From Betaproteobacteria bacterium SG8_41 (GTDB taxonomy: Bacteria; Pseudomonadota; Gammaproteobacteria; Burkholderiales; SG8-41): a stretch of DNA of 37,607 bases. Shown piece after piece: positions 17,290 through 26,940 of this stretch. The position numbers were made by a program, and so were the translations under genes. The notes beneath the pieces were generated by a model. The model had not been told where the DNA came from, did not search any database, and saw only the letters and a list, made by a program, of their open reading frames with translations. Position 1 is the stretch's first letter, and each line of letters starts with the position of its first letter. The stretch covers positions 1-37,607 of the forward strand of contig LJTT01000022.1 of NCBI GenBank assembly GCA_001303585.1. The letters are read 5' to 3'.

Positions 17290-19041
17290 CTACGGGAGGA
17301 AGCGCTTAACGGTCTTCTGCAGGGCCTCGTTTTTCGGGTGCTCTTTCAGCGCCCCGCCCCAGATACGGCGGGCTTCCTCGCGCCGCCCCAAGGCCCAGAG
17401 CACTTCGCCAAGATGCGCAGCGATTTCCGCGTCGGGGCGCTGCGTGTAGGCCCGCTGCAGGTAATCGAGCCCTTCCTCTTTGCGGCCCATCCGGTAAAGC
17501 ACCCAGCCCATGCTGTCCAGAATGAACGGGTCATCGGGCGCGAGCTTGAGAGCGGTCTGGATCAGCTCATGCGCCTCCTCGACGCGCTGATTGCGGTCCG
17601 CGAGGGTGTAGCCCAGCGCGTTGTAGGCATGGGCGTGATCCGGCCGGATCTTGATGAGCTTGCGCAGGTTGGCCTCGACGATATCGATTCGGTCGACCTT
17701 CTCGGCAGCCATTGCGTGGTCATAGAGAAGATCCGGCGCGTTCGGCATTTTCTCCAGTGCTTCGCCCAGCACGTCGAATGCCTCCTGATAGGCATTCGCC
17801 TCGCGCAACAGCTGGGCCTCGGCCTGCGTGAGCTGGACGCGGTCGCGATTGCTCTGCGCGCTGACCTGCTGCAGGTGCTGTCGCGCTTCCGCAAGCTTGC
17901 CCTGCTTGGCCAGGACGCCCGCGTAGCGGGCCTGCGCGTTGATGTACTGTGCGCCGCGGTTTACGCTCGAGTACCATTTCAGCGCCTCGTCGAAACGCTT
18001 GCGCTCCTCGTTCACCTGTCCAAGGTAGAGGCGCGCGGCATCCGGGTCCTTGTAATCGAGCTCGAGCACGCGTTTCAGCCGCGCCTCGGCCGCGTCGTAG
18101 TCATTGGTCTGCACGGCAAGCAGCGCGACCGCCATATTGACTTCCGCATTCTGCGGATAATCCTTGACCAGGATCTCGAATTGCTCGCGGGCCTCGGCAT
18201 AGCGCTTCGCGTTCACCAGCAGCCGCGCATAGTTGAGGCGCACATCGCGCGCTCCGGGATGCGTCTCGAGGTAGCCGCCGAGGTACTGAATCGCCTCATC
18301 GTCCGAGCGGCGTTGCAGCACCTGCGCAACAAAAAGCGCCGCACTTTCCCAGTCCGGCCTCAACTCGAGCGCGGCGCGCGCTTCGTCGAGGGACAGCGCC
18401 TCGTCTTTCGTGTTCCACGCCGCCTGCGCTACCGCCAGCCGCGCTTCCGGCACCTTCGGGTATTTCGCGGCAAGCCCGCGCATGAGCTGCAACACGGCCG
18501 GCTTGTCCTTGTGACGCGCAAGCAGCGCATTCAGCTGCAGGAAGCTCTGTCCGATATTGTCGGGGTCGGCGGCCAGCCATTTTTCAAGGTGCGGCTGCGC
18601 CTCGGAAAGCTGCGCCTGATTGACCAGCAGCGCCGCGATGATCTGGCGCGCCCGCGTCGATTTGGGCTCGGCCTGCAGCCAGAGGGTGGCCGCCTCGAGC
18701 GCGGCCGACTGAAAGCGCGCGTTCCATGCAACCTCGGTGGCGCGTTGTGCGATTCTCGGATCGCGCGTGTCCCGCGCCAATTCGAGGTAAGCGGGCACCG
18801 CCACGTGCGGCTGGCCACGCTGCACGGCCACCTCCGCGAGCATCAGTTTGTAGAGCAGCTCTTCGGTAAGCTCGATGTTCGGGAGGGGCGTCTCGCGAGC
18901 CGCGGGCTTCGCCGTCACCACCCTTGGCAACGCTTGCGCGTCATCCGCGCCAGCCGCACCCGCGTCCTCGCGGGACGGTTGCTGCGCGCATGCGCCAAGC
19001 GCCGCGCAGAGCGTTAAGACCAGGAAACGATAAGGGATCAT
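17290..19041 (-). CDS. TPR-repeat lipoprotein upstream of lolB
   Basis: A 583-residue predicted outer-membrane lipoprotein. Signal peptide MIPYRFLVLTLCAALGAC (Cys18 lipobox LGAC) is followed by a low-complexity linker and then about a dozen tetratricopeptide repeats through the C-terminus (for example ARLYLGQVNEERKRFDEALKWYSSV and AHAYNALGYTLADRNQRVEEAHELI). TPR arrays act as protein scaffolds; proteins of this type commonly precede lolB in betaproteobacteria, where they may assist envelope assembly, but no function is proven. The ATG at 19039-19041 was chosen for the signal peptide; a longer open frame reaches 19215. Divergent from the ABC operon. Confidence 0.88.
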   Translation of the reverse strand: MIPYRFLVLTLCAALGACAQQPSREDAGAAGADDAQALPRVVTAKPAARETPLPNIELTEELLYKLMLAEVAVQRGQPHVAVPAYLELARDTRDPRIAQRATEVAWNARFQSAALEAATLWLQAEPKSTRARQIIAALLVNQAQLSEAQPHLEKWLAADPDNIGQSFLQLNALLARHKDKPAVLQLMRGLAAKYPKVPEARLAVAQAAWNTKDEALSLDEARAALELRPDWESAALFVAQVLQRRSDDEAIQYLGGYLETHPGARDVRLNYARLLVNAKRYAEAREQFEILVKDYPQNAEVNMAVALLAVQTNDYDAAEARLKRVLELDYKDPDAARLYLGQVNEERKRFDEALKWYSSVNRGAQYINAQARYAGVLAKQGKLAEARQHLQQVSAQSNRDRVQLTQAEAQLLREANAYQEAFDVLGEALEKMPNAPDLLYDHAMAAEKVDRIDIVEANLRKLIKIRPDHAHAYNALGYTLADRNQRVEEAHELIQTALKLAPDDPFILDSMGWVLYRMGRKEEGLDYLQRAYTQRPDAEIAAHLGEVLWALGRREEARRIWGGALKEHPKNEALQKTVKRFLP

Positions 19042-19153
19042 TTGACGGGGCAGCCCCGTGCCGGGGCCGGTTGCTTCCATAAACCTTGACATATTAGGTA
19101 TATTTTGCCGGCGCCACAAGAGAAGCTTCCGCCGTGTATCATTGACCGCCACG
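19042..19153. promoter_or_regulatory. Divergent promoter region, TPR lipoprotein / ABC operon
   Basis: An AT-rich island (19086-19106, TTGACATATTAGGTATATTT) stands out from the GC-rich surroundings. On minus, TAATAT (19096-19091) lies 17 bases from TTGTGG (19119-19114), a partial sigma-70 pair that could drive the TPR-lolB-ispE-prs run. The plus-strand TTGACA at 19086 has no -10 at proper distance. Tentative. Confidence 0.35.
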
Positions 19154-20098
19154 ATGCCGGAACCGGATCCCGCCCATACAATTTTTGCGCATGGATTGAC
19201 CCGCAGTTTCGGCAATCACGTTGCCGTGAACAACATCACGCTCGAGCTCCGGCGTGGCGAAGTGCTCGGCTTTCTCGGGCCGAACGGCGCCGGCAAAACC
19301 ACCACCATGCAGATGCTGACGGGCAATATTGCCCCCACGCACGGCGCGGTCAGCATCTGTGGCATCGACCTCCTTGAGAGACCAACCGCCGCCAAGGCGC
19401 ACATCGGCTACCTGCCCGAGGTGCCGCCGTTGTACCGCGAGTTGACGGTCAACGAGTATCTCCGGCTGGCTGCCCGGCTCCACCGCGTGCCGCGCGCGAT
19501 GCTGGCCGAGGCGGTTACCCGGGTGCAGCAACGCTGCGGCCTCGTCAACGTGGCCACCAAGCTGATCGGCACCTTGTCGAAAGGCTACCAGCAGCGCGTC
19601 GGCATCGCGCAGGCGATCGTGCACGCCCCGGATGTCGTGATCCTCGATGAGCCGACCATCGGCCTCGACCCGAACCAGATCCGCGACATCCGGGGTTTGA
19701 TCCGCGAGCTCGGCGGCACCCACAGCGTGGTTCTCTCCACCCATATTCTTCCGGAGGTGGAAATGCTCTGCGACCGGGTTCAGATCATGCACTACGGCAG
19801 CATCGTCTACAGCGACACCATCGCCGCGCTCAAGCAGTTCGAGCGCGGCGCCACGATTGTTCTTGGACTGCGGCGCCCGCCTCCGCCCGAGGAGCTCGCG
19901 GCCGTACCGGGCATCGCGGCCGTCGAGCGCACGGACGAGACGCTTTTCCGGGTCCAGGTTTCACCGGGCGCCGACCCGACCGATGCGCTGGTGAGCCACG
20001 CCGGCGCCCGCGACTGGGGGCTTTATCGCATCGCGCCGGCGCAAAACAGCCTGGAGGACGTTTTCGTCAATCTCACCCGCCGCGAGGACATCCAGTGA
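19154..20098 (+). CDS. ABC transporter ATPase (GldA/CcmA-like)
   Basis: A 314-residue ABC ATPase. Walker A GPNGAGKTTT (about residues 42-51), signature LSKGYQQRVG, Walker B VVILDEPTIGLDP, H-loop STHILPE, and a C-terminal extra domain (about 220-314) as in ABC-2 exporters of the GldA/NosF/YadG kind. With the following permease and the GldG-like and DUF4340 proteins it forms a four-gene unit resembling gliding-motility ABC genes, which occurs in many non-gliding proteobacteria; the substrate is unknown. The ATG at 19154 gives the family N-terminus; the frame is open further upstream. Its stop TGA lies inside a repeat unit. Confidence 0.9.
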   Translation: MPEPDPAHTIFAHGLTRSFGNHVAVNNITLELRRGEVLGFLGPNGAGKTTTMQMLTGNIAPTHGAVSICGIDLLERPTAAKAHIGYLPEVPPLYRELTVNEYLRLAARLHRVPRAMLAEAVTRVQQRCGLVNVATKLIGTLSKGYQQRVGIAQAIVHAPDVVILDEPTIGLDPNQIRDIRGLIRELGGTHSVVLSTHILPEVEMLCDRVQIMHYGSIVYSDTIAALKQFERGATIVLGLRRPPPPEELAAVPGIAAVERTDETLFRVQVSPGADPTDALVSHAGARDWGLYRIAPAQNSLEDVFVNLTRREDIQ

Positions 20099-20164
20099 GT
20101 GTTGAGTCCTGGGTTCGCGAGATCGTGAATCAACATGCAACCCGACGCTCAACACTCAACACTT
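20095..20164. repeat. Inward-facing 7-bp arrays between ABC ATPase and permease
   Basis: Left arm on plus starts in the ATPase stop codon: GTGAGT, GTTGAGT, CCTGGGT (20095-20114). Right arm read on minus (20164-20130): GTGTTGA twice, then GCGTCGG, GTTGCAT, GTTGATT. The pair can form a hairpin in the ABC operon message. Confidence 0.7.
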
Positions 20165-20175
20165 AAAACCCGATC

Positions 20176-20946
20176 ATGATCGCTACCATCGCAGGCAAGG
20201 AGCTGAAATCGCTGTTCGCCTCGCCGCTGGCGTGGGTCGTGCTCACCGTGACACAGCTCGTCATGGGCTATGTGTTCCTGCGCCGGCTCGACGATTTCCT
20301 GCAACTGCAGTCACAGCTCGCGAGGCTGGCGAACCCGCCGGGCGCGACTGAACTCGTGGCGGCCCCGGTGTTCGGCACCGCCGCGGGCGTGTTTCTATTC
20401 ACGGTGCCCCTGCTTGCGATGCGGCTCATCGCGGAAGAGCGCCGCAATCAGACTCTGGTGCTGATCATGTCTGCCCCGGTTTCCATGACGCATATCGTGC
20501 TGGGCAAGTTTCTCGGCCTGCTCGCGTTCCTGCTGCTGACGGTGGCGCTCGCAGCGCTCATGCCCTTGTCACTCGCGGCGGCAACGAACCTCGACTATGG
20601 CCTGCTCGCCGGGCTCGTTGCCGGACTTGCGCTGCTGGCGGCGAGTTTCGCCGCCGTAAGCTTGTTCACTTCCTGCTTGACGGTCCATCCCGTTGCGGCC
20701 GCCGTGGGCTCCTTTGCGGCGTTGCTGCTGATGATGCTCGCGGGCGAGGCTGCGATCGAGGGCCTGAATGCACGTGAGTGGCTGCTGGCTGCGAGCCTTG
20801 CCCAAGTGCTGTCCCCCATCAAGAACTTCGAGCCTTTCGCCAAGGGCGTGCTCGACACCTACGCGGTCGCCTGCGCGCTGCTCCTGGTGGTGTTTTTTCT
20901 GGCACTGGCAGCGCGCCAGCTCGAAGCGCAGCGCCTGAAAGGTTGA
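20176..20946 (+). CDS. ABC-2 type permease (GldF-like)
   Basis: A 256-residue membrane protein with about six helices (near residues 16-33, 63-85, 108-130, 140-165, 172-192 and 232-248). The sequence MIATIAGKELKSLFASPLAWVVL is typical of ABC-2/GldF permeases, as is the RLIAEERRNQTLVLIMSAPVS coupling segment. It is the transmembrane partner of the upstream ATPase. The start ATG lies 77 bases after the ATPase stop, beyond the inverted repeat; the next gene follows after 12 bases. Confidence 0.88.
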   Translation: MIATIAGKELKSLFASPLAWVVLTVTQLVMGYVFLRRLDDFLQLQSQLARLANPPGATELVAAPVFGTAAGVFLFTVPLLAMRLIAEERRNQTLVLIMSAPVSMTHIVLGKFLGLLAFLLLTVALAALMPLSLAAATNLDYGLLAGLVAGLALLAASFAAVSLFTSCLTVHPVAAAVGSFAALLLMMLAGEAAIEGLNAREWLLAASLAQVLSPIKNFEPFAKGVLDTYAVACALLLVVFFLALAARQLEAQRLKG

Positions 20947-20958
20947 GCGAGAGGATAG

Positions 20959-22317
20959 ATGCCTTTCCCCCGCAGGCGCCATCTGCAGCTGTTCGTCCAC
21001 CACGGCTTGTTCGTGGTGCTGCTGATCGCGCTCGTGACACTCCTCGCCTACCTGGCGCACGAGCACCGGATCGAGCGCGATCTCACGCAATCGGGTCGCA
21101 ATACGCTTTCGACCGCCACTCTGGATGTGCTGCGCCAGCTCGACGCGCCGGTCAGCGTTACTGCTTATGCAATGGCCAATGACACGCGTGGCGAGAACGT
21201 TCACCGTCGGATCGAGAATTTCCTGCGCCCGTACCAGCGCGTCATGCCCGATCTGTCACTGACGCTCGTCGACCCGCGCGAAAACCCGAAAGCCGCCGCC
21301 GCAGCGGGCGTGCGCGCGCCGGTCGAGCTCGTGGTGGAATACAAGCAGCGCGTCGAGCACCTTACCGAGTTCACAGAGCGGGCATTCGTCAACCTGCTGA
21401 TGCGGCTGGTGCGGGGCACGGAGCGGCTGGTCCTCTGGCTCGATGGTCATGGGGAGCGCAGTCTGGCGGGCGCTGCCAATCACGATCTTGGTGATTTCGG
21501 CCGACAGCTCCGGACGAAGGGATTCCGGATCAACAGCGTCAACCTTGCCGTCGCACAGGAGATGCCTGCCAACGCGGCGCTGCTGCTGATTGCGAGCCCG
21601 CAGGCGGAGGTCACGGCGGCAGAGGTGCAAAAGATAAGAAAGTACCTGTCGGAGGGCGGAAACCTGCTCTGGCTCATCGATCCCGAGCCGTTGCGCGGAT
21701 TGCAGCCGGTCGCGGAACAGCTCGGGCTGGTGCTGATGCCGGGCGTCGTGGTCGATCCGCGGGCATCGGAGTTCGCCGCATCGCCGGCATTCGCGGTTGG
21801 AACAACCGCCGGCTATAACCCGCACGCGGTCACGGCGACCCTGCAGCTGAACACGCTGTTCCCCTATTCCCGGCAGGTCGGGACGATCGAGAGCGATGAA
21901 TGGCGCTCCGTCCCGCTGGTGGAGGTGGCCCCGCGCGGCTGGGTCGAAATGGGCAGCCTCGAGGGCGCCCTCTCCTTCGACAAAAACCGTGACGTTCCCG
22001 GTCCCGTCACGATCGCCGTCGCGCTGCAGCGCACGGTGAATGACAAGGCGCAACGGATTGCCGTATTCGGGAACGCGGGTTTCCTGTCCAACACCTACCT
22101 CGGCAACGGGGGCAACCTCGATCTCGGCGTGAATCTCGTCAACTGGCTCGTGGGCGATGATGACCTGATCACGATCCAGCCGCGCGCGAGCGCTGACAGT
22201 CGCCTGGAAATCAGCCAGCTCGCGCTTTACCTCATCGCGTTCAGCTTCCTCTTCTTGCTGCCCTTCGCCTTCATGATCACGGGCCTGGTGATCTGGTGGC
22301 GCCGGCACAAGACATGA
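20959..22317 (+). CDS. GldG-like ABC auxiliary protein
   Basis: A 452-residue protein with an N-terminal membrane anchor (about residues 11-34), a large extracytoplasmic region (about 40-420) and a C-terminal helix (about 424-447, LYLIAFSFLFLLPFAFMITGLVIWW). The region SLTLVDPRENPKAA...RAPVELVVEYKQRVEHLTEFTERAFVNLL and the NLLWLIDPEPLRGLQ strand match the Gld/ABC_transp_aux domain. Such proteins accompany GldA/GldF-type ABC pairs; function in non-gliders is unknown. The stop overlaps the next gene's ATG. Confidence 0.88.
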   Translation: MPFPRRRHLQLFVHHGLFVVLLIALVTLLAYLAHEHRIERDLTQSGRNTLSTATLDVLRQLDAPVSVTAYAMANDTRGENVHRRIENFLRPYQRVMPDLSLTLVDPRENPKAAAAAGVRAPVELVVEYKQRVEHLTEFTERAFVNLLMRLVRGTERLVLWLDGHGERSLAGAANHDLGDFGRQLRTKGFRINSVNLAVAQEMPANAALLLIASPQAEVTAAEVQKIRKYLSEGGNLLWLIDPEPLRGLQPVAEQLGLVLMPGVVVDPRASEFAASPAFAVGTTAGYNPHAVTATLQLNTLFPYSRQVGTIESDEWRSVPLVEVAPRGWVEMGSLEGALSFDKNRDVPGPVTIAVALQRTVNDKAQRIAVFGNAGFLSNTYLGNGGNLDLGVNLVNWLVGDDDLITIQPRASADSRLEISQLALYLIAFSFLFLLPFAFMITGLVIWWRRHKT

Positions 22318-23171
22318 AGCAGTCTTTCTGGCTTAACGTCGCGCTGCTCCTGGCGGTGGCCGCCGTTGGGTTGGTCGTATACCTGCAGCCGTCCGGTGAC
22401 GCGCCCGTCGAGCACGCCGTGTCCACGCTTTCACCCGCGACGGCGAATTCGGTGCGCATCGAGCGCCCTGGCCGGGCGGCGATTGTCCTGCAAAGGCAAA
22501 AGGGCGCCTGGTTTCTCGTCGATCCGATTGCGGCTCGCGCCGACGAATTCATGGTGCAGCGCCTGCTGGCGATCGTGCAGGCGCGCACCGTCCACCGGTT
22601 TCCGGCGCAGGCGCTCGCCCGCTTCGACCTCGACCGCCCGCACGCGCGCCTCATCGTGGACGAGCAGCGTTTTGAATTTGGCCTGGTCAACGAACTCTCA
22701 CGTGAGCAGTACGTGCTTACCGGCGACGCGGTATACGCGCTTTCGACGCGCTATGGACTGGCCCTGCCGGCCCGAGCCGAGGCGTTGGCGAGCCGGCGCC
22801 TGTTCGCCCCCGGGGAATCGCCGGTTCGGATCGCGCCCCCTGGGTTCACCGTAACGGAGACGCAAGGCCGCTGGGTGCTGGACCCGGCGCCGCACGACCC
22901 GAGGGGCGACGAGGTCGCGCGCTGGGCGGACGAGTGGCGCTTTGCTACGGCACTGCGCATCGCGCCGGGCCAGTCGGGTGAACCGCAGGAGGCCGTGCGG
23001 CTCGAACTGAGCAACGGCACGAACCTCAACCTTGGCATCCTGAGCCGCAAGCCGGAGCTGGTCCTGCTCCGCGCGGACCAGCGCCTGCAATATCACTTTG
23101 CCGAAGAAGCCGGACAGCGTCTCCTCTCCCCGCCCGGAACGGCGCGCAAGGAACGAGCGGAGAAGAATTGA
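22314..23171 (+). CDS. DUF4340 domain protein
   Basis: A 285-residue protein with one N-terminal membrane helix (about residues 6-26) and a repeated beta-rich extracytoplasmic region (about 45-270), consistent with DUF4340, a regular companion of GldG-like proteins. The ATG overlaps the upstream stop (ATGA); an in-frame ATG six codons earlier is less likely. The stop TGA (23169-23171) lies inside the repeat unit TTGAATC. Confidence 0.82.
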   Translation: MKQSFWLNVALLLAVAAVGLVVYLQPSGDAPVEHAVSTLSPATANSVRIERPGRAAIVLQRQKGAWFLVDPIAARADEFMVQRLLAIVQARTVHRFPAQALARFDLDRPHARLIVDEQRFEFGLVNELSREQYVLTGDAVYALSTRYGLALPARAEALASRRLFAPGESPVRIAPPGFTVTETQGRWVLDPAPHDPRGDEVARWADEWRFATALRIAPGQSGEPQEAVRLELSNGTNLNLGILSRKPELVLLRADQRLQYHFAEEAGQRLLSPPGTARKERAEKN

Positions 23172-23244
23172 ATCGTGAATCCAGGATTCGACCTTATCTT
23201 GCCTTCAACATTCTCCGGTCACCGGTCACGGGTCACGGGTCACT
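23168..23244. repeat. Inward-facing 7-bp arrays between DUF4340 gene and mutM
   Basis: Left arm on plus: TTGAATC, GTGAATC (23168-23181). Right arm (23217-23244): GGTCACC, GGTCACG, GGTCACG, GGTCACT, which read on minus as GTGACCN units. The last unit is followed at once by GGAG (23245-23248), the likely ribosome-binding site of mutM. Confidence 0.85.
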
Positions 23245-23253
23245 GGAGTTCGC

Positions 23254-24068
23254 GTGCCTGAGCTCCCCGAAGTCGAGACGACGCGCCGCGGTCTCGAGCG
23301 ACTGCTGGTCGGTCAGCGCATTCGGACTGCGGTCATTCGCAAGCGTGCCCTGCGTTTCCGCGTCCCTCGGCTGTTGCCCGGCGCCGTGACCGGCGCCACT
23401 ATCCAGGCGCTCACGCGTCGGGGCAAGTACCTGCTCGTCGACTGCGGCAGCGGGACGCTGATCCTGCACCTCGGCATGTCGGGCCGTCTGATCGTCGCGG
23501 ATGACTCCACCCCGGTCTCGCCGCACGACCATTTTGACCTTGTGCTGGAAAATGGCACCGTCGTCCGGTTGCGCGACCCGCGCCGCTTTGGGCTCGTATT
23601 GTGGCAGACGGGCAACCCGTTGAAGCACCCATTGCTGGCCCGTATCGGGCCCGAGCCCTTTTCCCCGGAATTCAACGGCGCAGCGCTCTACGGCGCGACG
23701 CGCAACCGCAGCGCGGCGATCAAGCAAGTATTGATGGACAGCCATGTCATCGCGGGGCTGGGCAACATTTACGCCAACGAGGCGCTGTTCCGCGCCCGGA
23801 TCCACCCGCGCACCCGGGCCCGCCGGCTGAGCGCCTCACGATGCGCGCTGCTGGCGGAGAAAATTCGCGAAACGCTCGCGCTCGCCATCGAGGCGGGAGG
23901 CAGCACCTTGCGCGATTACGTCGCGAGCGATGGGCAGGCCGGCTATTTCCAGGACCAGTTCCTGGTGTACGGCCGGGCCGGCGAAGCGTGCTTGCGCTGC
24001 GGCACATCGATCAAAGGGGTACGGCAGGGGCAGCGCTCGACCTTCTATTGTCCCAACTGCCAAAAGGC

Positions 24069-24072
<4 letters not shown>
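23254..24072 (+). CDS. mutM: Formamidopyrimidine-DNA glycosylase
   Basis: A 272-residue base-excision repair enzyme removing 8-oxoguanine and FaPy. Proline 2 and Glu3 (after Met1) are the catalytic nucleophile and acid, with PELPEVETTRRGL; Lys58 in RRGKYLL, the H2TH region (LMDSHVIAGLGNIYANEALF) and a C-terminal zinc finger with Cys246, Cys249, Cys266 and Cys269 are intact. The GTG start (23254-23256) has GGAG five bases upstream, directly abutting the last repeat unit. The stop TGA falls in a GTGAATC unit. Apparently co-directional with the ABC genes but functionally unrelated. Confidence 0.97.
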
Positions 24073-24428
<356 letters not shown>

Positions 24429-24444
24429 TTAAACCCCCCATTTG

Positions 24445-24540
24445 AGCCGCAGATGAACGCAGATAAACACAGATAGTTCGAAGCCCAAACCCCCGTTAGG
24501 CGGGTCTTACATCTGCGTTCATCTGTGTTTATCTGCGGCT
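24445..24540. repeat. Near-perfect inverted pair of 10-bp repeats between coaD and ferredoxin
   Basis: Left arm on plus (24445-24475): AGCCG, then CAGATGAACG, CAGATAAACA, CAGATA. Right arm read on minus (24540-24509): AGCCG, CAGATAAACA, CAGATGAACG, CAGAT. The two unit variants occur in opposite order in the arms. Similar AACCGCAGATGAACGC-like repeats are, to my recollection, scattered in many proteobacterial genomes. Confidence 0.9.
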
Positions 24541-24562
24541 AAAAGATTCGCTTCTGGAGCGA

Positions 24563-25596
<1,034 letters not shown>

Positions 25597-25617
25597 CGGC
25601 GCGACGCCGCAACCGGC

Positions 25618-26940
25618 TCAGGGCACGGCAGCGGGTTCAGGACCGACCACGACGGTCACCATCCGATCGGGATCGACACGCCGCGCGAAGGCCGCCTTGA
25701 CGTCGGCGATCGTCACGCGCTCGATGTTGCCGGAAAAGTCCTCGAGATAACTGAGCGGCAGCTGGTAGAACCCGATCAGCGCCAGGTAGCCGTGGATCTT
25801 GCGGTTGCTGTCGATGCGCAGCGGGAAGCTGCCAATGATGTTGCGCTTGGCATCGCGCAGCTCGTCCTCGGTCGGCCCGCTCGCCACGAACTCCCGCAGC
25901 GTCGCATCCACGACGCGCAGCGCTTCGGCCGCCTGCTCCCGCTGCGTCTGCATTCCAATCACGAACGGGCCCGCGCGCTGGAGCGGCGAGAAATAGCTGT
26001 ACGCCGCGTAGGCAAGGCCGCGCTTCTGGCGCACCTCCTCGATGATGCGCGAGACGAAGCCGCCGCCGCCGAGCACGTGGTTGCCCACGAAGAGGGGGAA
26101 ATAATCCGGGTCGCCCCGCCGGATTCCCGGCGTGCCGATCAGGATATGCGCCTGCGAGGCGGGGTGCGCAATGAACCGTCTCGCCCCGTCATCGAGCACC
26201 GCGACACCCGGCAGCGCCGGTTTAGCCCCATTGCCCTGCGGCAGGTCACGCGTCACCTCTTCGGCAATGGCCTCCGCCTCGGCGCGCGTCACGTCCCCGA
26301 TCAGCGCGACCACGGCATAGCGCCGGTCGTAGTGACGCCGGTAGAAGCTCACGAGATCTTCCCGCGTCAGCGTCTCCACGGTCGCCACCTCGCCGCTCGA
26401 GCGCAAGGCGTAGGGATGGGTGCGATAAAGCAGCCGGTAGAAGTTGACCGAGCCGATGGTGTCGGGCTTGGTGTCCGCTTCCTTCAGCGCGCCGATCAGC
26501 CTTGCCTTCTCGCGCTCGAGCACCGCTTGCGGAAACGACGGATTGCGAAGGATGCGCGCGAAGATATCGAGCGCCGGGCGCCGCTCCCGAACGCTGGAGA
26601 GCGTGCGCAGCGACAGCCCCGCGCGATCGGTCTCCGAGCTGGCGCCCAGCTGCGCCCCTATATCGGCCAGCCGGCGCGCGATCTCGTCTTCGCTCATGCC
26701 GTCCGCGCCCAGCTGCAGCAGCCGGTTGGTCATGGCAGCCGCCCCTGATTTTTCCGCGCTGTCGTAGGCCGACCCCGCCGGGAATTCAACGCTCAGATCG
26801 AGCATCGGCAGATCATGATTCTCGACGAAGTACACGCGTGCGCCGCCCGCCGTCTGCCAGTGCTGGATCGGCAGGATGGCGGCCGCGGGCCCGGCGAGCG
26901 CCAGGAGGAGCAGCCCTGTCAGCCAGCGTTCAGCGCCCAT
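25618..26940 (-). CDS. M16 family protein lacking the zinc site
   Basis: A 440-residue secreted protein with a signal peptide (about residues 1-21, ending GPAAA) and two M16 halves. The position where active members have HxxEH reads TNRLLQLG, so the zinc site is absent. The C-terminal half keeps the RGLAYAAYSYFS segment, carrying the R/Y substrate-binding pair used by the non-catalytic subunit of heterodimeric M16 enzymes. It therefore probably pairs with the product of the adjacent upstream gene, which has the intact zinc motif. The two genes overlap by 11 bases. Confidence 0.9.
   Translation of the reverse strand: MGAERWLTGLLLLALAGPAAAILPIQHWQTAGGARVYFVENHDLPMLDLSVEFPAGSAYDSAEKSGAAAMTNRLLQLGADGMSEDEIARRLADIGAQLGASSETDRAGLSLRTLSSVRERRPALDIFARILRNPSFPQAVLEREKARLIGALKEADTKPDTIGSVNFYRLLYRTHPYALRSSGEVATVETLTREDLVSFYRRHYDRRYAVVALIGDVTRAEAEAIAEEVTRDLPQGNGAKPALPGVAVLDDGARRFIAHPASQAHILIGTPGIRRGDPDYFPLFVGNHVLGGGGFVSRIIEEVRQKRGLAYAAYSYFSPLQRAGPFVIGMQTQREQAAEALRVVDATLREFVASGPTEDELRDAKRNIIGSFPLRIDSNRKIHGYLALIGFYQLPLSYLEDFSGNIERVTIADVKAAFARRVDPDRMVTVVVGPEPAAVP

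Noticed and set aside
17185..19017. A 610-codon open frame on plus opposite the TPR lipoprotein
   Set aside because: It is antisense to a recognisable TPR protein, has no domain signature, and is Arg/Leu/His-rich, as expected from GC-rich codon shadows.
19086..19104. TTGACA followed by TATATT on plus as a sigma-70 promoter for the ABC operon
   Set aside because: The spacer is only 7 bases, far from 17; kept only as an AT-rich divergent region.
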